Below, one piece after another: positions 44,325 through 54,417 of a DNA stretch of 64,000 nucleotides. A model generated the notes under the pieces. That model was given only the letters and a program-made list of their open reading frames with translations. It had not been told where the DNA came from and ran no database searches. Every line of letters starts with the position of its first letter. Position 1 is the first letter of the stretch. This DNA is from Breviolum minutum Mf 1.05b.01 (Eukaryota > Sar > Dinophyceae > Suessiales > Symbiodiniaceae), in assembly GCA_000507305.1 (NCBI GenBank), contig DF241035.1, forward strand, positions 28,502 to 92,501, read 5' to 3'. Both the position numbers and the translations under genes were made by a program.

Positions 44325-46025
44325 TTAGGCCACATTCCAATGGCACAAAACAGCCAGGATCATCGCAGCGATCACATTTGAGGTGAACGCATTTCCAGCC
44401 AGTTCCTGGTTCTGCCTTGGTTCCACACTATCAAGGCCTGACATTGCCATTTCTTCTGGGCCAAGACCTTGCAACATCATATACAAATTGCCACAGTTTT
44501 GATTGACCAAGCAGCGCTCACCGATGAAGTAGATGTATTTCTTGCTTGGGAGGACACATGGATGTAAACTTGAAGACAATCGAAGATAGTTCACGGAATC
44601 TCCAATATTGCCCACCATGCACTTGTGGTCCAGTGCCTTCTTGCGGAGTTGAAGACCCATTCTCAAAACTACAGCCTCCACCTCTCGATGAGTCAAACGA
44701 AGTGTTTGTTGATGATTCTTCAACATTTTTTGAGGTGGGTGATTCAGGTCAGAGTCCTGAAGGCCGTGCTTCTTCTTGAAGCGTTCATGCAGACCCAACC
44801 ATTTTGGTTCTTTACCTGCAGGCTTCTTGGCAGCACCCCGGTCCTTCACGGCCTTGAACTTCTTGGCCCCAACATCATCTTGTTCAATCTTCATCTTCTC
44901 AAAAAAGTGCTGAAGCAAGTCAGGATTTGGCAACTGGAACCTTCGCACAAGTGCCCACATTCGTTTGACCTGCGCTGTATGATGCTGTTTGCCCTCAGCA
45001 GCGAAACCACGAGTCAGCAGGGTATAGATTCCGTAACTTCTAGTTCGGCTCTGCGGGATGCCAAATTTGCAAGTGTTGCAGGTTTGCCACTCACCAATGT
45101 AACCTAAATCAGCCATTTTAGCAGTGACAGCCTGCGTTCCTTTTTCATTGATTGACTTCCTCATTTTGTCCAATGAAGCTACGCACTCCAAAAGAACACA
45201 CCTTGGTCTTTCGGACCATTGACGTGATTCGATGAAGTCAATCATTTCCATGAAGCTGGAACCACTGCGGCCGGACCGATCCAGCACAGACTTGGGTGTT
45301 GTTGTCAGCGTGCTGATATCATCGCATTCAATTGCTCCAATCAAAAGGTCCAGGGCGATGTCTTTGACATGAATCAGATCGGCTGTTCTCTCTTTGAAAA
45401 TTGCAGGCACCCCATTGCTTCCACCTCCACAATGCTCATGCACCTTCTGGCAAAGAGCTCTTTTCCAAGGCACCATTTCACTGTAGAAAACCGTTTGGCA
45501 TTTGAATGACAAGCCATGAACTTCCTGCAGCTTCGATTCAATGACTTTCGACGCTATGGTTCCAGTGGCCATGCCTGCACATAGTTCACCGATGTTGACA
45601 GTGTGGCCGCTGTGCGCCTTCTGCAGCAAGGTGACTTCCTCTGAGGTTAAAATGGAATCCAATGCATGCGTCACAAAACTTGTCAAAGAAGATGCCACCC
45701 CAGCACGCCCTTCGCATTCTTCAGTACTTGTTTCCAATTCATCATGTTTTGTTTTTTTGCGTTTGTTCCATTTCTGTTTTTCCAGCTTGATTCTCTTCGT
45801 TTCTTCCGTGTCTGATGTGTCCTCACTCACTGAAACATCACCAGCATCAACATGTGCATCTGGCATCTGACATCTGTCATCTGTCAACTTTCCACGGCCT
45901 TTGCCACGACTTGAACTTGGCACAGCACACCTACCCCTGCCACGGGCACGTCCACGGCCTCTGGCTCGAACCGGTGTTTTGATGTCAGCTTCAGCTTCAG
46001 AAGTTGAAGCACTGCCTTCCTCCAT
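44325..46025 (-). CDS. Gene E: C5-cytosine DNA methyltransferase-like protein, intronless
   Basis: One open frame of 566 codons. Residues 18-47 are Arg/Gly-rich (RARGRGRARGRGR), and a basic stretch KQKWNKRKKTKH is near 83-94. From 143 come C5-MTase motifs in order: VNIGELCAGMATGT (motif I, AdoMet site), LDLLIGAIECDDIST (motif IV position, Cys 234), RPRCVLLECVASLDKM (motif VI, Glu in ECV for ENV), IPQSRTRSYGIYTL (motif VIII) and QELAGNAFTSNVIAAMILAV (motif X). The catalytic PC pair of motif IV reads EC: the Cys is kept, the Pro is not. Spacing and length fit a C5 methyltransferase, so it may methylate DNA, or bind without methylating. It lacks introns, unlike genes A-D and G. Confidence 0.78.
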   Translation of the reverse strand: MEEGSASTSEAEADIKTPVRARGRGRARGRGRCAVPSSSRGKGRGKLTDDRCQMPDAHVDAGDVSVSEDTSDTEETKRIKLEKQKWNKRKKTKHDELETSTEECEGRAGVASSLTSFVTHALDSILTSEEVTLLQKAHSGHTVNIGELCAGMATGTIASKVIESKLQEVHGLSFKCQTVFYSEMVPWKRALCQKVHEHCGGGSNGVPAIFKERTADLIHVKDIALDLLIGAIECDDISTLTTTPKSVLDRSGRSGSSFMEMIDFIESRQWSERPRCVLLECVASLDKMRKSINEKGTQAVTAKMADLGYIGEWQTCNTCKFGIPQSRTRSYGIYTLLTRGFAAEGKQHHTAQVKRMWALVRRFQLPNPDLLQHFFEKMKIEQDDVGAKKFKAVKDRGAAKKPAGKEPKWLGLHERFKKKHGLQDSDLNHPPQKMLKNHQQTLRLTHREVEAVVLRMGLQLRKKALDHKCMVGNIGDSVNYLRLSSSLHPCVLPSKKYIYFIGERCLVNQNCGNLYMMLQGLGPEEMAMSGLDSVEPRQNQELAGNAFTSNVIAAMILAVLCHWNVA

Positions 46026-46029
46026 GGTG

Positions 46030-46800
46030 AAATAGCTTCAAAATTGCACAAAATCGTCAGCTTCCTTCATGGTCAGCTTCAACATGACACATAGGTTTGT
46101 CAATCGCATGTGTTTTGTGGCCCTATTGTGGCCCTGGTTGCAATGCAATGCGCTGGTATGATTGTTTTTGTTTTTGCATGCCTTAAGACTGCGTGCAGTG
46201 CTTGAGCCAAGCATGAAAGTAATTACTCAAGAAAACTCTTCCATCAGCAAGAACCCAGCACATTGAATCTTCAATGCCACAATTCAGAACGGCCTTGAAC
46301 AAGAAGATGCACAGGGAGTGCCACCTCCAGAATGAAGTGCAAGCACTGCATTCACAAACATGCGGTCAATGGAAGCTATTCATTACTTTGCTGAACATGT
46401 TTGCTGCAAAATTATTGATTCTTGGAAAATTCTTTGATAGTCCCCGTATGAGGCAAGCCACTCCGAATCCTGCGGATGCCTACAAGCCACTTGAGGCGAC
46501 GATGGATGACGACGGTGACAGATCGCTGAGGTAGGCCTGCAACAGTTTTGATGGAAGGCACATGTCAGTTGTCAGTTGGGGGAATGTTAGGGATGTTGAA
46601 TACTGCAAAGTTGTCAGTTGTCAGTTGTCAGTTGGACAAAGTACACAATAGTACACAAAGCGCATCAAAGCACGACCCAGAAACATTGCTTTTCAACCCA
46701 GCAACAATGGAAATCTCAGTCAAATCATGAACACGGCTAGCCAGCTGCCCTCAGTTCACGATGACGTAAGAGTTGCTCTCCCCATTCACAGGCGTTTCGC
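46030..46800. other. Spacer between genes E and F
   Basis: Contains TGTCAGTTGTCAGTTG motifs at 46562-46577 and 46612-46635. No exon was supported; promoter elements could not be identified. Confidence 0.45.
46201..46215 (-). other. Possible spliced-leader relic upstream of gene E
   Basis: The minus strand reads CATGCTTGGCTCAAG about 180 nt before the gene E start. The 3' part of the dinoflagellate spliced leader is CCATTTTGGCTCAAG. The last 10 nt are identical and the rest is close, but chance cannot be excluded. Confidence 0.35.
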
Positions 46801-46814
46801 CAAAAGTCTTTCAC

Positions 46815-47669
46815 TCACACTTTCATTGGCACAGCCCCTGCGTTTTCCTTCAGCCAATCCTCCGCCATAGCTAAAGCCTCACACTGGAGTTTCTGTTCAT
46901 CCAAGGGATCGTTGTTCTTCAGCCACTCAATTTGACAAAACTTGAAGAAGGATGGCTCCTCCTTTGCAGGGTGCACCAGCTTCGGCTTGATCAATTCATT
47001 GAAGGCTGCGCGGGCCGCTTTCCACATCCACAGGTTTTCAGGTGTCTTTGGCTCCGTTCTGTTGGCGAAAGTCACTTTGGCCTTTTTGGCAGCGGGCTGA
47101 CCTTCAACAGGGTCTTCACTGGCTTGCACCTTTGGCGCCTTCAACTTCTGCTCCTCTCCAGTCAGCATCGTCTTGTTTTTCTTCTCTTCTTTTCCTTCCC
47201 CGCTGTCTTGATACAGCCCACCAAGTGGAAACTCAAAAGCATCTGGCAACTCTTCAACAGCATCTGGCAACTTTTCTGGCAATTCATCAGAAAAGGGGCT
47301 CCCAAAAAAGTCTTTCTGATCCCCTACATTGATGTCCAAAAGTGCCAAAGAACGGGGCGCCAAAGTAGGAGGTCCATCTTTGTCTTCCAAAGCCAACTGC
47401 TTTGCAAAGTTTGGGCCACTCTGCACATGTGCTGGACTCGGCTGCTGCAAAAGGTCTTCCCAAATGGACATTGATTTCTTCTCTTCAGGAGAAATAGTCT
47501 CCATGAACTCTTCCTTCACCTCTTCCAAGGTCGGGTTCCAAGCCAGCTGGCAACTATGACCAATGCCAGTGGCCACTTTTGCCTTCTCAACCACTTTAGT
47601 TTTCTTATCGAAAACAATGTCAAAAGCCACTTGGCCAGCCATGGCAAGGCACCCTGAACCGAATCTCAA
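46815..47669 (-). CDS. Gene F: unknown charged protein, 284 codons, no intron seen
   Basis: Open frame ending KENAGAVPMKV. The likely start is the first Met (MRFGSGCLAM) or Met10 (MAGQVAFDIVFDKKTKV). Composition is Lys/Glu/Pro-rich: residues 150-200 include GEGKEEKKNKTML and GQPAAKKAKVTFANR, the latter basic and nuclear-localisation-like. The C terminus has helical pieces NLWMWKAARAAFNELIKP and FFKFCQIEWLKNNDPLDEQK. No family recognised. It lies between gene G's stop and gene E, on the same strand. Confidence 0.6.
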   Translation of the reverse strand: MRFGSGCLAMAGQVAFDIVFDKKTKVVEKAKVATGIGHSCQLAWNPTLEEVKEEFMETISPEEKKSMSIWEDLLQQPSPAHVQSGPNFAKQLALEDKDGPPTLAPRSLALLDINVGDQKDFFGSPFSDELPEKLPDAVEELPDAFEFPLGGLYQDSGEGKEEKKNKTMLTGEEQKLKAPKVQASEDPVEGQPAAKKAKVTFANRTEPKTPENLWMWKAARAAFNELIKPKLVHPAKEEPSFFKFCQIEWLKNNDPLDEQKLQCEALAMAEDWLKENAGAVPMKV

Positions 47670-48237
47670 ATGCCAACAAGTTGTGTGAGCTATGATATTG
47701 AAAGCTTCAAGGGTTGGTTTGAGTCGTCAAAGTGAGCCGCGGACGGGTGGGTTAAAAAACATCCACTGCTGATGTCAGCTGGAGGTGTCAGTTGAAAATG
47801 TCAGTTGGGCAAAACTGCCAGTGCCAAATGGAGAGTACATGGCCTCCTGGCAAAGCACCGAGAAGGAACCTGGCAACCAAATTCATGAACACGCAAGTCT
47901 AATGAAAATTCACTGGACTGTAGGCTGTAAACACACGCGCCTCTGTGAGGCGGCGGTGGACCTGCCATGCCCGGGGAGAGAGAGAGGCTGTAAAAATCAA
48001 TCAAGCAAAGACATCAATCAGAAGGAAGGAAGAACAATCAAGCAAAGACATCGCACTTTTTCACTGCGTACTCTGCGCAGCGGCGTCAAAAGGCCCAGGC
48101 ATGGGATGAAATTGTTGGCGCAACTGCTACCAAACTGCACGGTACGACTTTACATCTGGCAAATTGCAGCAAGCAACTTTACATCTGGCAACTGTACAAC
48201 TGGCAACAGGCATCTGGCATTTGGCATCATCTAGCAA

Positions 48238-51200
48238 CTATGTGCTGTAATTGTACCTGCTTCTCTTGTACTGATCCTCTTTGTAGTGGTAATAGTTCTG
48301 GTAGTCAGCACGGATCCAGCTCATCTTCTCAGTGACGTGCTTCATGATATACTTGGAGGCGGCATTTTCTCCTGTCAGCTTCCCTTCCTTCGTGAGCTCT
48401 CCTTGGAAAGGAAAAGGGTCACAGCAAAAGGCACAGCAAAAGATGCAGCAAAGGCAGCATTTTCTTTTTGTGACCAGACAGCAACAATATCAGCGATATC
48501 TTCGCAGAAACCACATGCAGCAAACATTGAGGGTATCTGATGATACATCTGAAACAAAGTGGAGAACATGTTGCATTCAGCTGCAATGGTCAGACAAGTC
48601 ACGGGATAGCTTCGTATGAAGGTTCTTGGCGTACGACAGGCCCTCCTCATTGTATGTGGCAAGGTTCAGCACAGCCTGAGCCAAGAAGTCACAATGGGCC
48701 ACACATGGCTTAGCAAAAACATTGTCTAAGTGGCAACTAGTTCATCTCTAAGTAAAAGCATGGTCTAAGTTGCAACTAGTTGTCATGGCTTAGCAAAAAC
48801 ATTGTCAAAAGCATTGTTCATCTAAGTCACAACGGTTACATGTTCATCTAAGGCGCTGCGCAAGCCAGGGCATCGACTTGCAACTCCCGAAGGCAGAATG
48901 CCACTGCCGGAACCAAGTCATCAAGCTTCTGCATCAAGTTGTCTGGCACTACCTCAGCAGTCAAGCCGCTGCACTGCCCGTTCAATCACACCAGACTGGC
49001 AGCAATCAATGCTTGTTCAAACCGTGCTCAACAAGCAGTTAGTCAAGCTACCAGTGATGTTGCAGCAGCTGGTGATGATGTAGCAGCAGCTGGTGATGCA
49101 GCAGGAGCATTTGCAGCCGGCTGTGCTTCAGGCTGGGCAGGATTCAAGTGGTAGTCCAGAAGATCGTCTAGATACTTCTTCACCTCGGGCATGTTGTGGA
49201 CCACTTCGTCAATCGGGTTCTCTGAGCCATCTCCCCCCAAGCAGTCGAGCCTCAGACATCGAAATCATGAACAGATGGTGGGCAATATTGGTCAATGATG
49301 ATGGAAACGCTGAGAAACATGGACAATGATCTTTAAGCAAAGGGGCTTGCGATAGTCCAATGAGGGAAGGTACAGCGTTGCCCCAAGCATGTAGGCCGCT
49401 GCACCACCAGCTGTTACAGATCGGTGCTTTCCTTTTGCGCCTCATTGGCAGAAGCTATGCAAGAGTGCAGCGCACAAACTGACAAGACCCGACTGTAAGT
49501 CCATGAACATGGATCATCATGTTGTGAAAAAATTAAGTCAAAATCAACATTTAGGCCCTAGGCAACGCCGAGAGACAGCAAAGGCTGATGACCAATGTCT
49601 TGCCCTTCCCAAACTTCATCCAGCCCACAGCCATGTTCAAGATCATGTGCAGGCATTCTTTGCATTCTTGAGTGCAAACCATTTCATGAAACTCCATTTT
49701 GCCATCCGGGTCACTGTTCCATATCGGTCGCACATCAAACTGTTTGATCAACACATCACGGCCGAAAGTGTGGAACATTCGACTTGGCATGACGTCACGG
49801 CCTTTGCCCTCTCCCTTCTTCCTACCTGAGCTGCAAGATTTGCGAATCTTCAGCCAAACATTTTCACTGCAATCTTCAGCCAAAAAAATGGCCACGCAAA
49901 AGTTTCAAAACCGAATCATCTTGACTCCCTGCCAAGTCAACACGATAATGAGTGGGTCAATTTGGGTCAATTGCAGGCAAGCGACCATAAGAAAAATCAA
50001 TGCCCCAGGAGACAATGATGATGCGGCGGTTACGGTCAGGCCACTGCACAGTCTCAGACGCTGCCATGGCTGCCAAGGGAAGGATCTCCACCAACAGGTA
50101 TGCAAACACGTGCAGCTAAAAAAGCGTATTGTTTAGTTGTGTCTGAAAGCGCCAACTATTTCACTGTCACGACGCATGTTAGTCATTAGTATGTCTCAGT
50201 CATCTTCAACTACTGGCAGCGCCCATCTTTCTGGCAAGTCTTTCCAGCAACTGACATCTGGCTAAAGAACCGAAAATGCGGCAAGAATTTGCATTGCAGT
50301 AGCACTCGCAACGCTTCAAGACATGAGACTGACTGGCAAAAAGTGTGCAAACAAGTTCGTCAGGAAGTGAGCCCATAGAGTGCTTTCAGCGCGAACAAAA
50401 GAAGCCAGGGTTACACGAATGTTGTTCTCCAAGCCATTCGCGCCACACCTGAGCCGATGGGCAACAATGCCAAACTAAACGGAATGTTGAACTGAAAACT
50501 GAATGTTCTTCACACCAAGCGCCAAGACATTGTCATCAAGTTTTGCCAGTAAGTATCGCTGACTAATTAATGAGGCTTCATTGAAGTGTCCATCATGCTC
50601 CCCACCTTTGCCATGGGGCTTTGGGCCTTCGGGATTTCAAAAAACAAAAAACCAATTGTTTGTCTGTCACCTGGCATTTGATATTTAGTTTTTATAGGTT
50701 TCTGCATATGGAAGTCTGCATCTTGGTCTTCAATCAGCTGCACTTTGACATTCAGAAGCATTCCAACTCAACAGAAGATAGCCTCGTGTCAGTTGATTGC
50801 CAATACCAGCACCTGGCAATGACAGGGAAGGACAGAAATCTCAGCTGCACACAAGTGTACGCAGGATGAAGGTGCAGTTGAACGCTAAACACTACAAGTA
50901 CAAGGAAACATGGAAGACTTGCAAAGCAAGAGAGCAAAGTAAAGGAAATGTTTTTGTCACCCAAGCTTGCAGCAAGTCACAATGTTGCAGACATTTATAC
51001 TGTATCTGACATCTGGCATCTGGCATTGTTCAGGCCTCAACCTTCTCAAGTGTCAAAACCGTTTCTGTTCAGGGGCTACTCACGTGCTCAGGTGTCTTTG
51101 CCATGGCCAGAACCATACCTGATACATAGCTGATGACCACTGCTAGATACTGCTAGAGAGGACACGAAGAGACACTAAGCAAGGCAATCAAAACAAGTAT

Positions 51201-51990
51201 AACAAAACAAGTTTGCATTGAAGTTGCAAATAAATGATGTTGTACCTCAACGACAAAGCTAGGTTGAAAATCTCCTCGAGCCGCTTCACCTTTAGCGCAT
51301 TGTCCATCTCCTTGAACTCAATCGGGCACTTATCCGACAGTTTGCAGTACCTTTGCCAACTCAAACATATCTGAAATGACAAATCATGGAACCAGCTGAC
51401 ATGGAACACATCAGATATTTGTGAGTCAGGGAACGAATGGAGGTCCTTCCTCAGCAATGCGCTGGGATGGTTTGGATCTGAATATGTCAGTTGAAAGTTA
51501 TCCGTCTCAAAGAGCAATGATTTTGCAAGATGCCAGTTGCAATGACACCAGCGATTGCGCCTAGGGTCATCAAAGCTGATGTCTTGGTGTTCAACCGCCA
51601 AGTAGAATGCGACAGCAGTGGGTAGATCCTGGAGAAAAGAACGGAGCGTCTTCAGTTTTCACAGGGAAAAACATTTCAGCCACCAATCAATCGACACAGC
51701 AACAACTCTCCTCTGCTTCAAGCCCTTCACATCCAGCCCAGATTCTGGATATCCACCAGGAAAGTTTCCATGGTTGAGGACTAAGTGGCAAGTCAAAATC
51801 TGTCCACCATCATTCATCCATCACGTCTAATGTTATGTATGGCCACTTCAAGAACAATTCAGAAATCTACCTTATGAGGTATGACAAACACTCAAAGACA
51901 AGGCGCCAGCACGAATCCAGGACAGCCGCTTGTGCTTACTCAACTTCTTGTAGCCCTTCAAGCTGCGCAGCAAAGATTCGGGCGTGCTCC
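48238..51990 (-). CDS. Gene G: unknown many-exon protein
   Basis: Several coding-like exons end at a TAG at 48238. The last exon, 48238-48401, reads ELTKEGKLTGENAASKYIMK then HVTEKMSWIRADYQNYYHYK. Others: TYNEEGLSYAKNLHTKL (~48.64 kb), EVKKYLDDLLDYHLNPAQPE followed by an Ala/Pro-rich run (49.2), KHRSVTAGGAAAYMLGATLY (49.4), FDVRPIWNSDPDGKMEFHEM (49.7), AASETVQWPDRNRRIIIVSW (50.05), VFHVSWFHDLSFQICLSWQR with ALKVKRLEEIFNLALSLR (51.4-51.25), HGNFPGGYPESGLDVKGLKQ (51.75) and HTEHARIFAAQLEGLQEVE (51.95). Exact junctions and the 5' end were not fixed. No family recognised. More than one gene is possible. Confidence 0.5.
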
Positions 51991-51999
51991 GTGTGCAAA

Positions 52000-53470
52000 T
52001 GCTTGTCCTTTGGCCAACATTGCAAAATGTTGCAAACCTGAATGAATCTGACTGAGAAGCTGATTCATCAAGAACATTGGAAAAGCCTTTTAGCAGTTCT
52101 AATGTGATTAATGCTTCACAGATTCTTTGTACCAGCTGCTGCAGGTTTCTTCAAAGTCTTCTTAGCCCCCATGCTGCGTGGCTATTCTCTACAGCTTGAA
52201 CAGATCGTGAAAGGCTGCAGTGAGACAGGCTTTGGATGCAGCTGCAGCATCTGAAGCGTAATGGCTTTGGGCACAGCATTGAAAACATGCCCTGCAGGCC
52301 TTGAGGCGGACCTGCGTGTCCCAGCAATCGCTGCCTTGCCACGCAGTTTGGACAACATGTTGACTCCACCAAACAGCCTGCAGCGGAGCATCTGACAGAG
52401 CATCTGACAACGGGCACATGGCAACTGGCATCTGACAAATGGCAACCCCTACACTGAGACAAAGCTTCGAAGCTAACTCAACTGAGCGCTGGGGCAGCCA
52501 CATCTACAAGGACAATGCCTCAGCCAATTGACACCTCATGAAATGCACATGCATAAAACCATGAAATTGGAGGGAAACTTCTCATTGAAATTTGAAGTGC
52601 TCTGCAGCAATAACACAATGGTACGATCAAAAGTTCATAACTGCAATATATCCAAGGCAGCGCAACATCCAAGGCGGCCTCTGCAATGCAACACCCAGTG
52701 CCTGGCAGTTGGGTTGAAAAGGCAGGCAGAAAAGGCATTCAGTCAAATCCATTCAGTCAAACTGACCCAAAGCACAAATTCCGTTAAATACATTGCCAAG
52801 AAACTGAACTGATGTGCTTGGAATGACCGCAAGACTGGAACTGAAAAAACACACACAACCAGCATCCCTCAATAGGCGACATTTGAGCCCTCAAGAGTTG
52901 AACCAATCTTTGCACTAAGCCATTGAGCCTCTCAAAGCTGACCCAACTGAGCGCTCAATACCTCGATTGACATCTCATGAAACATGCTTGAGATGCTTGA
53001 AATATGACAGAAAAATCACTGACAAGAACTGAAGTCAATGTGAGGTCTGACATTTGTCTGAGACCGGCTCTCAATCGCCACGAAGCGCAGCTCCAAAAGA
53101 AGTGGCTACAGAAGCAAGACCATCCCTGAAAGCTGTTCAGAAGTGGCCTTTCATCAGCAACAGATGCACAGACAAGAAAAAACCAGGTTCCAAGTAATCA
53201 GACATTCCAAAACTCGCCCCATCTTCGCGCACACCCCTCCCCAACCCACCCGCATCACCAATCTTCATCTGGCGGTCGCAACTGACATCTCCAACTGACA
53301 GTCAGTTCTTCACCGGTCCCAACCCCCATTTAGGTTCCATCATGTGCAACTGTCATGTGCAAGCGCGTCCCTAGTGACGCAGTGATATCCAAAGTTTAAG
53401 TGACAATTTGTTGTGTTGTGGTTTTTTATAGTTTTGCTTCAAAAATACACAACGGTTTGGGCATGGATTT
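52000..53470. other. Right subterminal region of the 21.4-kb element
   Basis: No supported gene. Clusters of CATCTGACA and GGCAACTGGCATCTGACA are present at 52385-52446 and of CAACTGACATCTCCAACTGA at 53278-53297, matching in type the left subterminal repeats. Confidence 0.5.
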
Positions 53471-53472
53471 TT

Positions 53473-53788
53473 GTCCCATGTCTAACCAGGTGGAAAAATG
53501 CTGACAAGGATTCTGACAAATATTCTGGCAGTGTTTGACAAATATTCTGACAAGACTTCTTCTTTACCTGTAGAACCCAAAAACTTCAAAGCTATCCCAA
53601 TTTGAGGATGCTAGAAAAGAAGTGTGTGTGAATTTCCTGATTTGCCCAAGGGTTGTGAGTGAAGTAGATGTCGANAAAAAGAAGTGTGTGTGAATTTCCT
53701 GATTTGCCCAAGGGTTGTGAGTGAAGTAGATGTCGAGTATGAAACTACCAAACACCAATGAAACTCCCAAATGCCATGGTAATGGCTT
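53473..53788. repeat. Right terminal inverted repeat of the 21.4-kb element
   Basis: It matches the left repeat but carries about 50 extra bases (TGTGTGTGAATTTCCTG to GATGTCGA) where the left has only GGCAACAGA. This extra segment appears twice around the N at 53675. Confidence 0.85.
53675..53675. other. Assembly N within a 60-bp duplicated overlap
   Basis: The 60 bases before the N (53615-53674) are repeated after it (53677-53736). This is the signature of two contig ends that overlap but were joined with a placeholder base. It falls inside the right inverted repeat. Confidence 0.85.
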
Positions 53789-54417
53789 CATTCCAGCACA
53801 AGAGGTTACACTGCGTGAAAGAACAGCGCCTTCTGAACCAGCAACCCATTCCGTGGAGGCAAAGGCGTTCACCATTTTATTACGGCTATGCAGCACTGCA
53901 AGGTACTTGTTCCCTTCACCGATATAGCTGTACGGAGCATCCCAGAAAATGGGCAAAAACCCACCCCGTGTACATTGATCCCCTTGGAGATAATTGCCAA
54001 ACTGAATGATGTCATTCTGAAAAGTGTCCAGCTCCGGATATCTGGTGCCAACAATGGTCACGTAGGTGAGCTCAGATACTCTTGCACAGCAGCACAACTG
54101 AGGGTATCAGCTTGTAGGAACTTCTCAGGTGCGAGCGCCAGCCACAGCACAGCGATTGCTGCACAGCAACATGGAATGGTCATCGCATCCCAGCACCTGC
54201 CAATGGTTTCTTGGCACAACTCCTGCAAGACAGTAACACTCATGGAGGACAGTTCCAGGGGTTGCCGAATACTTTCATTTAGCATTTGACGGATCCCTGC
54301 AACTTGGGGTCCAGGCACCTCTTGCACATACGGAAGGACTATAGCGCCCAGCATTTGTGGTGGTATGAACTTGGTGTCCCCTCTCAAAGCAATGGGTCTT
54401 CGCATCAATTTGCGTCT
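53789..54417 (-). pseudogene. UPF1-like helicase, central part (nested copy)
   Basis: Read on the minus strand: RKLMRRPIALRGDTKFIPPQ, MLGAIVLPYVQEVPGPQVAG, PCCCAAIAVLWLALAPE, then SELTYVTIVGTRYPELDTFQ, GGFLPIFWDAPYSYI, FASTEWVAGSEGAVLSRSVT and SCAGM, where the 21.4-kb element interrupts. Compared with the copy at 61.5-63.2 kb it has lost about 20 codons after SYI and carries a frameshift near 54.08 kb. It begins at the target-site duplication, so the N-terminal ATPase motifs are missing. Confidence 0.88.

Larger units (their letters stand above)
32357..53788. mobile_element. 21.4-kb multi-gene terminal-inverted-repeat transposon
   Basis: The ends are inverted copies starting AAGCCATTACCATGGCATTT and extending about 200 bp (left 32357-32552, right 53473-53788). 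CATT flanks both ends (32353-32356 and 53789-53792). Removing the element restores the helicase reading frame (CAGM then TAYLVLL), which the uninterrupted copy near 62.2 kb confirms. Seven genes lie inside, all on the minus strand, most with introns: a DUF7869-like transposase candidate (A), B, C, D, a C5-methyltransferase-like gene (E), F and G. I know of no family with this gene set. The size is unusual for a cut-and-paste element. The right repeat contains an assembly N with a 60-bp duplicated overlap. Confidence 0.85.
30497..54417 (-). mobile_element. 5'-truncated helicase retroelement copy, split by a 21.4-kb insertion
   Basis: The element proper is only ~2.5 kb: 53789-54417 plus 30497-32352. 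It is bounded by the 21-bp direct repeat. It starts abruptly inside the helicase ORF (RKLMRRPIALRGDTKF) and ends with GGCAATGCAGGA followed by an A-rich tail, the same 3' end as the longer copy at 59254. Truncation at 5', a tail at 3' and a ~20-bp duplication are hallmarks of target-primed retroposition. The host site is a Copia pol gene whose reading continues on the two sides. Confidence 0.8.

Noticed and set aside
44325..46025. Calling gene E a bacterial-type restriction-modification methyltransferase
   Set aside because: The motif set only shows a C5-methyltransferase fold; there is no restriction endonuclease partner and the setting is eukaryotic.
32357..53788. Interpreting the element as a Maverick/Polinton or a DNA virus
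   Set aside because: No protein-primed DNA polymerase, retroviral-type integrase, packaging ATPase or capsid protein was seen, and the genes contain spliceosomal introns.
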